Shown here: one piece after another, positions 1-4,907 of the stretch
Numbering within the stretch: the first letter of the stretch is position 1
How the letters are laid out: the number at the start of each line of letters is the position of its first letter
NCBI GenBank assembly: GCA_031255315.1
Contig: JAIRSS010000154.1
Coordinates: 1 to 5,944 of the forward strand
DNA: 5,944 bases
From: Spirochaetaceae bacterium
GTDB taxonomy: Bacteria; Spirochaetota; Spirochaetia; Treponematales; Breznakiellaceae
Reading direction: 5' to 3'
Notes under the pieces: generated by a model
What the model was told of the DNA's origin: nothing
Databases searched by the model: none
What the model saw: only the letters and a program-made list of their open reading frames with translations
Position numbers and translations under genes: made by a program

Positions 1-60
1 GTTTCAGGGCAGCCGGCGCTGCGGTCTATGGGACAGACAATTTTACTACCAGTGAGTTAT

Positions 61-111
61 TCGCGCTGGGGGGGCGGGCGGGGGGCGGCCCCGCCCGCCC
101 CCCCCCCGCGA
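61..111. repeat. Near-pure G/C inverted repeat (very stable hairpin, G-quadruplex-capable)
   Basis: Bases 68-83 pair perfectly with 89-104 (16 bp, all G-C) around a 5-base loop (84-88, GGCGG). After a 2x2 mismatch (66-67 against 105-106), 61-65 pair with 107-111 for 5 more bp, about 21 paired positions in all. The left arm has G-runs of 7, 3 and 6 separated by single C, fitting a G-quadruplex consensus on the + strand. No T-run follows directly, so it is not a standard rho-independent terminator, although it could stop transcription or replication. Confidence 0.85.
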
Positions 112-123
112 GCCACGCAGACG

Positions 124-141
124 CGCCGCACGCGCGCGGCG
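124..141. repeat. Small CG-rich hairpin with alternating purine-pyrimidine core
   Basis: CGCCGC (124-129) pairs with GCGGCG (136-141) across a 6-base loop ACGCGC. The stretch 128-138 is strictly alternating purine/pyrimidine, a composition able to adopt Z-DNA under supercoiling. A T7 run lies 32 bases further on (173-179), too far for a simple terminator. Immediately downstream, 149-168 is an A/T-rich imperfect palindrome beginning GGAA and ending TTCC. No function can be assigned. Confidence 0.5.
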
Positions 142-189
142 GGCTTGTGGAAAGAAAATTTTTATTCCAGTGTTTTTTTAACCCTTACA

Positions 190-212
190 CCCCCCCCCCC
201 CCCCCCCCCCCC
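190..212. repeat. Poly-C homopolymer of 23 bases (poly-G on the - strand)
   Basis: An uninterrupted run of 23 C ends 196 bases before the chosen start of the solute-binding protein gene. Homopolymeric G/C tracts of this kind are classic slipped-strand mispairing sites; poly-G tracts near tpr genes of Treponema pallidum are a known example that changes expression. Here the tract is outside any convincing gene, so length changes would act, if at all, on transcription or on leader structure. It could also have an inaccurate length in the assembly, since such runs are hard to sequence. Confidence 0.9.
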
Positions 213-278
213 AGAAATATTCAGTTTTAGCATCCCCTCCGGCGCGGTCCGGTCAAAAAATTCCTTACCTCGTTTTGT

Positions 279-309
279 CGCGCGTCCTGGTTATGGCGCG
301 CGTCTTTTT
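279..309 (+). terminator. Candidate terminator or leader attenuator upstream of the binding-protein gene
   Basis: CGCGCG (279-284) pairs with CGCGCG (297-302) across a 12-base loop, and is followed by TCTTTTT (303-309). The stem is short but all G-C and the T-run is well placed, as in a rho-independent terminator. The same octamer CGCGCGTC is present twice (279-286 and 297-304). It lies about 100 bases before the binding-protein start, so it may end transcription from the left or act in the leader of the importer operon. I see no convincing -35/-10 pair between it and the gene. Confidence 0.35.
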
Positions 310-331
310 ATACGCTCATCTCATGTTTTAT

Positions 332-349
332 CCCGTAAATTCTTACGGG
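332..349. promoter_or_regulatory. 18-bp palindrome, possible operator or leader hairpin
   Basis: The palindrome CCCGTAAATTCTTACGGG has two perfect 7-bp arms (332-338 and 343-349) around ATTC. It ends 59 bases before the ATG of the solute-binding protein and is the only strong dyad between the T-rich stretch at 303-312 and the gene. Size and position would suit a repressor operator (for instance LacI-type, common for sugar importers) or an RNA hairpin in the leader. No regulator gene is in the window, so this is a positional inference. Confidence 0.35.
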
Positions 350-390
350 GCTGAAAGATGTCTTTTTCAGACCCGTTTGAAATATTTTTA

Positions 391-397
391 GAAGGAG
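391..397 (+). promoter_or_regulatory. Ribosome binding site fixing the binding-protein start
   Basis: GAAGGAG at 391-397 lies 11 bases before the ATG at 409. An in-frame ATG at 358 would add 17 residues before the signal peptide and has no purine-rich site at proper spacing, so 409 is preferred. The 409 start also puts a positively charged MKR directly before the hydrophobic signal core. Confidence 0.75.
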
Positions 398-408
398 CTA
401 TTGCAAAG

Positions 409-1689
409 ATGAAAAGAATTCTTGTATTGCTAACCGCGATTCTTGTGCTTTTCAGCGCATGTCAGGAGAAAGAAAGCGGCGCGTCAGGCGCCTCCCAGGC
501 AGGAGGCGGCAAGCTGGTGGTTTGGTCGTTCACCGATGAACTGGCCGGGATGATCAATACGTATTATAAGGCCGATCATCCCGATGTCGAAATCGAGTAT
601 TCCCTGACTCCCACTGAGCAGTTCCCCAACAAGCTGGATCCGGTGCTGGCTTCCGGTCAGGGAGCCCCGGATGTATTCGCCCTGGAGGACGCCTTTGTCC
701 GGAAGTATATCGAATCCGGGCTTCTCCTGGACATTACCGATGTGTATGAATCGAACAAGCATAAATTGCTGGCCTATCCCGCAGAGGTTGGTTCCTATGA
801 GGGGCGGGTATACGGAATGTCCTGGCAGGCCACTCCCGGCGCCCTGTTCTACCGGCGCAGTCTGGCGCAAAAATACCTGGGCGCTGATGATCCCGCAACG
901 GTTCAGACCTATTTTGCCGATCTTCAGAAATTCCTGGAAACCGCCGCGCTGCTCAAGGAAAAATCCGGCGGCGCCTGCGTCGTGGTCGCGTCCACCGGCG
1001 ATCTGTTAAAGCCCTTCCAGGGCGCGCGGAGGGACCCCTGGGTCGTCAATGATCAGCTCGTGATCGATCCGGCAATGGAACAATATATGGAAGTGGCGAA
1101 ACTGCTGCATGACCGGGGCTATGAAGGCCGCGCGGCGCAATGGTCGGAGGGCTGGTTTGCCGGTATGCAGGGGGTCTTAAAAGACGAACAGGGTCGAGGG
1201 GTGGAAGTTTTCTCGTATTTCCTCCCGACCTGGGGGCTTCACTATGTGCTTAAAACCAACGCCCCCGATACGTCGGGCGACTGGGCCATGATTCCCGGAC
1301 CCGCGTCGTACCGTTGGGGGGGCACCTGGATTGGAGCGTGGAAAAACACGAAAAACCCCGAGGCCGCCAAAGAGCTTATCCGGTATCTGACTACTGACGA
1401 CGACTTCCTTGAAAGATACGCGAAAGATTCGGGGGACCTGGTGGATAACATTACGGTGCTGGATAAGATTAAGGACACCTATGCGGAGCCCTTCCTGGGC
1501 GGACAGAACCACTATGCGGAATTCGCTGAAATGGCGAAAACCGTTGACGGCAAACTTACCCAGGGTACGGATCAGGCGATTGAGGGCATCTTCAACGAAG
1601 CGGTTACCGCCTACATGAATGGTGAAAAATCCAAAGATCTGGCGCTTTCGGATTTTCGGGCCCAGGTTAAAGCCCAGCTTGATATTTAA
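409..1689 (+). CDS. Carbohydrate ABC transporter substrate-binding lipoprotein (family 1, MalE/UgpB-like)
   Basis: This 426-residue protein is the extracytoplasmic receptor of the importer. It starts with a lipoprotein signal: MKR, a hydrophobic core (4-15) and the lipobox LFSA followed by Cys18, the expected lipidation site, then a Ser/Gly/Ala linker to about residue 34. The mature fold opens with KLVVWSFTDE, a first beta strand typical of sugar-binding family 1, and continues with the hinge-type stretch APDVFALEDAFVRKYIESGLL split over residues 86-106. Near the C-terminal lobe, GGTWIGAWKNTKNPEAAKEL (about 314-333) is the family's characteristic segment leading into the helix that ends LIRYLTT. 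Length matches the family (about 400-450). It heads the operon and is separated from the permeases by 150 bases with a terminator-like hairpin, which would favour excess receptor over permease. The ligand cannot be named; mono-, di- or oligosaccharides or glycerol-phosphates are all possible. Confidence 0.93.
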   Translation: MKRILVLLTAILVLFSACQEKESGASGASQAGGGKLVVWSFTDELAGMINTYYKADHPDVEIEYSLTPTEQFPNKLDPVLASGQGAPDVFALEDAFVRKYIESGLLLDITDVYESNKHKLLAYPAEVGSYEGRVYGMSWQATPGALFYRRSLAQKYLGADDPATVQTYFADLQKFLETAALLKEKSGGACVVVASTGDLLKPFQGARRDPWVVNDQLVIDPAMEQYMEVAKLLHDRGYEGRAAQWSEGWFAGMQGVLKDEQGRGVEVFSYFLPTWGLHYVLKTNAPDTSGDWAMIPGPASYRWGGTWIGAWKNTKNPEAAKELIRYLTTDDDFLERYAKDSGDLVDNITVLDKIKDTYAEPFLGGQNHYAEFAEMAKTVDGKLTQGTDQAIEGIFNEAVTAYMNGEKSKDLALSDFRAQVKAQLDI

Positions 1690-1714
1690 GGCCGGGGTTT
1701 CAGGATACGAGCGG

Positions 1715-1750
1715 AAAGAGCGGAGGTAGGGAACAATTCTCCGCTCTTTT
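1715..1750 (+). terminator. Intercistronic rho-independent-type terminator/attenuator
   Basis: AAAGAGCGGAG (1715-1725) pairs perfectly with CTCCGCTCTTT (1739-1749), an 11-bp stem with a 13-base loop; the 3' arm ends in TTTT (1747-1750). It begins 26 bases after the binding-protein stop codon and lies before the permease genes. Partial termination here is a common way to make more binding protein than membrane components; the A-run on the 5' side means it would also fold on the opposite strand. Confidence 0.7.
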
Positions 1751-1756
1751 ATGATT

Positions 1757-1812
1757 GAGGCTGTTCCAAAACCGCGCGCCGACGCACAGTCACTTAGTTT
1801 TGGAACAGTCTT
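1757..1812. repeat. Dispersed palindromic repeat, copy 1
   Basis: GAGGCTGTTCCAAAAC (1757-1772) pairs with GTTTTGGAACAGTCTT (1797-1812): 16 pairs, two of them G-U type, around a 24-base loop. Weaker pairing continues outward for about five more positions (1752-1756 with 1813-1817). The left arm shares 16 consecutive bases (starting at the T at 1756) with a second copy at 3663-3678. The size and dyad symmetry resemble a REP-like or miniature-element unit. It sits directly upstream of the permease start and may also work as an RNA hairpin in the operon transcript. Confidence 0.75.
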
Positions 1813-1829
1813 GATTGCTTACGAATGAT

Positions 1830-1834
1830 GGAGG
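1830..1834 (+). promoter_or_regulatory. Ribosome binding site of the first permease
   Basis: GGAGG at 1830-1834 precedes the ATG at 1840 by 5 bases. In-frame ATGs at 1825 and 1828 lie before or within this site and lack their own purine-rich sequence, so translation most likely begins at 1840. Confidence 0.65.
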
Positions 1835-1839
1835 TATTG

Positions 1840-2805
1840 ATGAACGTGCAAACCAAGCCGGCGGGCCGGGAAGCCCGGCTTAACCGCTGGGGATATTTCT
1901 TTGTCGCGCCATTTATCGTGGTATTTCTGATTTTTACGTTATGGCCCACGGTGTATACGGTTATGCTGGGGTTTACCGATCTCCGGGGTCTTCGGGCTGA
2001 TTTTACGTTTGTCGGCGGGGCGAATTTTGTCCGGCTGGTACAGGATCCGTATTTTTGGGGGGCTATCCAGAATACGTTTATTATTTGGGGGATTAACTTT
2101 ATTCCCCAGTTGGGGGTCGCCCTGGTTCTTTCCATCTGGCTTTCCGACGTCCGGCTGAACCTGGCGGGAAAGGGGCTTTTCCGGGCGGTTATCTACATGC
2201 CCAACCTGCTGACCGCAGTCTCGGTCGCCCTCCTGTACCGGAGCCTGTTCGGGTATCCCTCGGGGCCGGTCAATCAATTCCTGTTTTCCCTGGGGTTCCA
2301 TGTTGAAGAGATCCGGGACGGCCAGGTTGTCCAGCAGGCGTTTAACTTTTTTAGAAGCGTCCCCTTTACCCGGGGGCTGGTCGCTTTTATCCAGTGGTGG
2401 ATGTGGTACGGCCATACGGTGATTCTGCTTATGGCGGGGATCACCAGCATCCCGATCTCCCTGTATGAATCCGCCGTAGTGGACGGGGCGAACTCCCGGC
2501 AGACAACCTGGAATGTTACCCTTCCCCTGCTTCGGCCCATCATGCTCTACATCCTGATCACTTCCATGATCGGGGGGATGCAGATGCTGGATATTCCCTT
2601 CCTGCTCACGGACATGCGGGGTGCGCCGGACTTCAAGATACGGACGACCACGGTGTATCAGTACAACATGGCTTTCCAGGGCCGGAACGACTACGCCTAT
2701 GCTTCGGCGATCTCTATCGGGGTATTTATCATCACCATAATCCTGGCGCTGCTTATCTTCTTCTTCCTGCAGGACCGCAGCGAACTCAAGAAGAAAGCGA
2801 AATAG
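1840..2805 (+). CDS. Sugar ABC transporter permease, MalF/UgpA type
   Basis: A 321-residue inner-membrane subunit of the importer. Six hydrophobic segments are visible at roughly 18-45, 72-101, 113-136, 178-205, 234-256 and 286-311, the usual topology for this class. The cytoplasmic EAA loop that docks on the ATPase runs from 210 to 233: it begins ESAVVDGA and ends LPLLRP, with the conserved Asp-Gly-Ala and the final Leu-Pro intact. The N-terminus RWGYFFVAPFIVVF is typical for UgpA-like proteins. An extended hydrophilic periplasmic stretch (about 150-177, including EEIRDGQVVQQ) lies between segments 3 and 4. The C-terminus ends in a basic tail KKKAK. It is followed after 9 bases by the partner permease, so the two are surely co-translated. 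The early ATG at 1825 would add 5 residues only. Confidence 0.94.
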   Translation: MNVQTKPAGREARLNRWGYFFVAPFIVVFLIFTLWPTVYTVMLGFTDLRGLRADFTFVGGANFVRLVQDPYFWGAIQNTFIIWGINFIPQLGVALVLSIWLSDVRLNLAGKGLFRAVIYMPNLLTAVSVALLYRSLFGYPSGPVNQFLFSLGFHVEEIRDGQVVQQAFNFFRSVPFTRGLVAFIQWWMWYGHTVILLMAGITSIPISLYESAVVDGANSRQTTWNVTLPLLRPIMLYILITSMIGGMQMLDIPFLLTDMRGAPDFKIRTTTVYQYNMAFQGRNDYAYASAISIGVFIITIILALLIFFFLQDRSELKKKAK

Positions 2806-2814
2806 GGGGCGGCT

Positions 2815-3657
2815 ATGCAATCACTGCGTTTCGAGTTGGGAATACGGCGCTTTTTTATCTATATCGTCATGATTTTTCTGGGACTGCTTGCGATTGTGCC
2901 GTTGTACGTGCTATTGATCAACGCGACCCGTTCCACCGAGCAGATAAACCTGGGGATTTCCCTTATTCCCAGTACCTACGCCGGATATAACTGGCAGGTT
3001 TTGACCGGGAGGGGGTTCCAGATTTGGCAGGGGTTTTACAACAGCGCCTTTATTGCTCTGTCAACCACGGTTTTGGGCGTTTATTTTTCGGCGATGACCG
3101 GGTACGGCCTGCATGTCTATACGTTTAAGGGCCGGCGGATACTCTGGGGGATCATTCTTATCATCATGATGCTTCCAGCAAGCCTGTCCTTTATCGGGTT
3201 CTATCAGTTTATGGCCCGGTTGAAACTGCTGAACAGCTATATTCCCCTTATCATTCCCGCTATTGCGGGTGCGGGAACGGTGCTGTTCCTCCGGCAGTAC
3301 ATGACATCGGTTCTGTCCATGGACCTGATTAACGCCGCCCGGATTGACGGCGCGGGGGAGTTCCGGATTTTTAATGTGGTCATTTTGCCGGTTATTACTC
3401 CCGCCCTTGCGGCTCAGGCTATTTTTACCTTTGTCGGTTCATGGAACAATTTCTTCAGCCCCTTTGTCCTCATTTCGGAGGAGCGGAAATACACCCTGCC
3501 TATGCTGGTCCAAATGCTCCGGGGGGACATCTACCGTACCGAATACGGCGGGATATACCTGGGGATCGCTATTTCGCTGATCCCTATCCTAATCTTCTAT
3601 ATATTCATGTCCCGTTTCATTATTTCCGGTATTACGATGGGGGGTATAAAGGAATAA
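2815..3657 (+). CDS. Sugar ABC transporter permease, MalG/UgpE type
   Basis: This 280-residue protein is the second transmembrane subunit and forms the translocation pathway with the upstream MalF-type partner. Hydrophobic segments are visible at about 12-36, 74-96, 108-131, 141-161, 197-222 and 244-268. The EAA loop covers about 172-196: INAARIDGA, then an ILP and a final TP, so the canonical Glu is Asn here while the Asp-Gly-Ala is kept. The C-terminal GITMGGIKE matches the conserved MalG/UgpE ending (G-x-x-x-G-x-x-K). The purine-rich AGGGGG at 2804-2809, overlapping the previous stop codon, is the likely ribosome binding site with 5-base spacing. It is the last gene of the operon; no ATP-binding subunit follows, because the next genes are on the opposite strand. 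A shared ATPase encoded elsewhere is therefore inferred. Confidence 0.95.
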   Translation: MQSLRFELGIRRFFIYIVMIFLGLLAIVPLYVLLINATRSTEQINLGISLIPSTYAGYNWQVLTGRGFQIWQGFYNSAFIALSTTVLGVYFSAMTGYGLHVYTFKGRRILWGIILIIMMLPASLSFIGFYQFMARLKLLNSYIPLIIPAIAGAGTVLFLRQYMTSVLSMDLINAARIDGAGEFRIFNVVILPVITPALAAQAIFTFVGSWNNFFSPFVLISEERKYTLPMLVQMLRGDIYRTEYGGIYLGIAISLIPILIFYIFMSRFIISGITMGGIKE

Positions 3658-3661
3658 AGAA

Positions 3662-3700
3662 GTGAGGCTGTTCCAAAATGTCATTTCAGAACAGCCTCAC
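3662..3700. terminator. Dispersed palindromic repeat, copy 2; likely bidirectional terminator
   Basis: GTGAGGCTGTTC (3662-3673) pairs perfectly with GAACAGCCTCAC (3689-3700), 12 bp around a 15-base loop whose AAA/TTT edges could pair as well. It starts 5 bases after the stop of the last permease gene, between converging genes. There is no T-run on the + strand and only a broken one (ACTTCTTTATT) on the - strand, so the terminator role is likely from position but not certain. The left arm (3663-3678) is identical over 16 bases to copy 1 at 1756-1771, whereas the right arm has diverged (TTTCAGAACAGCC against TTTTGGAACAGTC). Confidence 0.65.
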
Positions 3701-3702
3701 CG

Positions 3703-3740
3703 CGGGTCAGCCCGGCCCCCGCTCGCCGGGCGGGTCAGCC
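3703..3740. repeat. Direct repeat and small GC hairpin at the end of thiI
   Basis: The decamer CGGGTCAGCC occurs at 3703-3712 and again at 3731-3740, where it contains the thiI stop codon (TGA on the - strand). Between them, CCCGGC (3711-3716) pairs with GCCGGG (3725-3730) with an 8-base loop. This hairpin lies directly downstream of thiI but has no following T-run in either direction. It may stall transcription or be a remnant of a short duplication. Confidence 0.4.
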
Positions 3741-4907
3741 GCGTTGCCGGTCTCCGCAGGTTTCTACCGTACAGGTACGCAGCGCATCCTCAATGAGTCC
3801 GGTAAGATCTAATCTTTGGTACTGTTCTTCCGCTTCCGCGGGCTTGCCCCGCAAAACCGGATGTGGGGGGCTGAAGAGAACGCAACAGTCCTCGTAGGGG
3901 AGGATGGACAGGGCGTAAGCGCCTATAGCTTCGGATTTCCTGATGATGTCTTCTTTGTCCATGCCGATAAGGGGCCGCAGAACGGGCAGGCTTATACGGC
4001 TCTGCGTACAGGTCAAATTTTCTATGGTTTGGCTCGCCACCTGGGAAAGGCTCTCGCCGGTAACCAGGCATTTAAGGCCCGCGTTCCGGGCCAGCTTTTC
4101 CGCGCATTCCATCATCGCCATCCTGAGGAGAACGGTAGCCCAGGGCGCTGGGGCCTGCTCTTTAATACGGAGCTGAACCGGGGTAAACCCTACCGTGTAG
4201 AGCGTTATCCCCACGGCGTAACGGCCAAGGACCGCCGCCAGGCGCGCCGCCTTTTGCCGCGCTTCATCAGAGGTGTAGGGATAGGCGTGGAAATGTACGG
4301 CGTCTACCTTCATGCCCCGGGACAACATCATGAAACCCGCCACGGGAGAATCAATGCCCCCGGAAAGGAGCAGAAGCCCCCGGCCAGCGGTCCCTACCGG
4401 CAGCCCTCTAAGGCCCCGGCGCTCCATCCCGTATACATAGGCCCGCTCCCGGATTTCCACCGTGATGGTTGTCTGGGGGGTATGGACATCCACCGTAAGG
4501 CCCGGCCATGCTTCCGCAATCGCTTCTCCCCCCCGGCACCGGATGCCGTAAGAATCCAGGGGGAAACTTTTATCAGTCCTGCGGGCTTCAACCTTGAAGG
4601 TTCTGATCCCCGCGGCGTAACATTCCCCGGCGGTTTCCACGCAGGCCCGGAGGACCGCTTCCGGGGTTTTACCGCAGACCCGTGTTCTAGCCCAGCCCGA
4701 TATTCCGATAAGGCGGGAAAGCGCGTCCTCTACCGCGTCCGCAGCCGCCGCCGGAGCATGGACAAAATACCGGCCCTGTGCGGGGTTCACCGTCGCCCCG
4801 GCGCCCCGGAGGAGGACTGCCAGATTACGCAGAAGGACTCGTTCAAATTCCCGCCTGTTCCCCCCTTTAAGGGTGAGTTCGCCGGGTTTCAGCAGGTAGG
4901 CGGTCAC
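3735..4907 (-). CDS. thiI: tRNA uracil 4-sulfurtransferase ThiI (short form without rhodanese domain)
   Basis: ThiI adenylates uridine 8 of tRNA and replaces oxygen with sulfur to give 4-thiouridine, a near-UV sensor base; in some bacteria it also serves thiamine thiazole synthesis. The 390-residue protein opens YLLKPGELTLKGGNRREFE, the typical N-terminal ferredoxin-like region, followed by a THUMP domain (about 55-165). The ATP-binding PP-loop is LLLSGGIDSPVAG (179-191). Further signatures are CLVTGESLSQVASQT (280-294), RPLIGMDKEDI (311-321) and PYEDCCVLFSPPHP (337-350); the Cys pair 341-342 is the family's catalytic-region cysteine site. It ends soon after, so the rhodanese domain of the E. 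coli type is absent, as in Bacillus ThiI. The start is GTG: it overlaps the desulfurase stop as GTGA, with GAGG (4917-4920 on the - strand) 8-9 bases upstream. Translational coupling to the desulfurase is expected. Confidence 0.95.
   Translation of the reverse strand: MTAYLLKPGELTLKGGNRREFERVLLRNLAVLLRGAGATVNPAQGRYFVHAPAAAADAVEDALSRLIGISGWARTRVCGKTPEAVLRACVETAGECYAAGIRTFKVEARRTDKSFPLDSYGIRCRGGEAIAEAWPGLTVDVHTPQTTITVEIRERAYVYGMERRGLRGLPVGTAGRGLLLLSGGIDSPVAGFMMLSRGMKVDAVHFHAYPYTSDEARQKAARLAAVLGRYAVGITLYTVGFTPVQLRIKEQAPAPWATVLLRMAMMECAEKLARNAGLKCLVTGESLSQVASQTIENLTCTQSRISLPVLRPLIGMDKEDIIRKSEAIGAYALSILPYEDCCVLFSPPHPVLRGKPAEAEEQYQRLDLTGLIEDALRTCTVETCGDRQRG

Larger units (their letters stand above)
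1..230 (+). pseudogene. Possible 3' remnant of an outer-membrane beta-barrel (Omp85/TpsB-like) gene
   Basis: Frame 3 is open from the left edge to a TAG at 228-230. Only the first part (3-77) looks like protein: it reads GAAVYGTDNFTTSELFALGG then R. The string SELFALGGR resembles the conserved strip of Omp85/TpsB barrels (SE-x-F-x-LGG followed normally by xxVRGY/F). Here VRGY is absent; from position 75 the frame runs through the G/C inverted repeat and then the C homopolymer, giving low-complexity Gly/Pro/Ala/Arg. A normal barrel would need many more residues after this strip, so if the resemblance is real the gene is truncated. Frame 2 is an alternative: it ends at TGA 53-55, just before the hairpin, which would make the hairpin a terminator of an upstream gene. 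I cannot decide between them from 55-75 bases. Confidence 0.22.

Noticed and set aside
128..138. CRISPR or tandem-repeat array in the upstream region
   Set aside because: There are no regularly spaced repeats with spacers, only homopolymers and local palindromes.
28..354. 108-residue + strand open frame in the upstream region
   Set aside because: It is translated from the G/C hairpin and the poly-C tract, giving low-complexity Pro/Gly/Arg, has no ribosome binding site and resembles no family.
358..408. Earlier in-frame ATG for the binding protein
   Set aside because: It would put 17 non-signal residues before a clear MKR-plus-hydrophobic lipoprotein signal, and the GAAGGAG site points to the ATG at 409.
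1939..2820. 293-residue - strand open frame
   Set aside because: It is the antisense of the MalF-type permease, rich in Pro, Arg, Asp and His with no hydrophobic or catalytic pattern.
1756..3700. Composite transposon carrying the permease genes
   Set aside because: No transposase or target-site duplication is visible, and the permeases belong naturally with the adjacent receptor gene. Dispersed repeats in intergenic gaps explain the pattern more simply.
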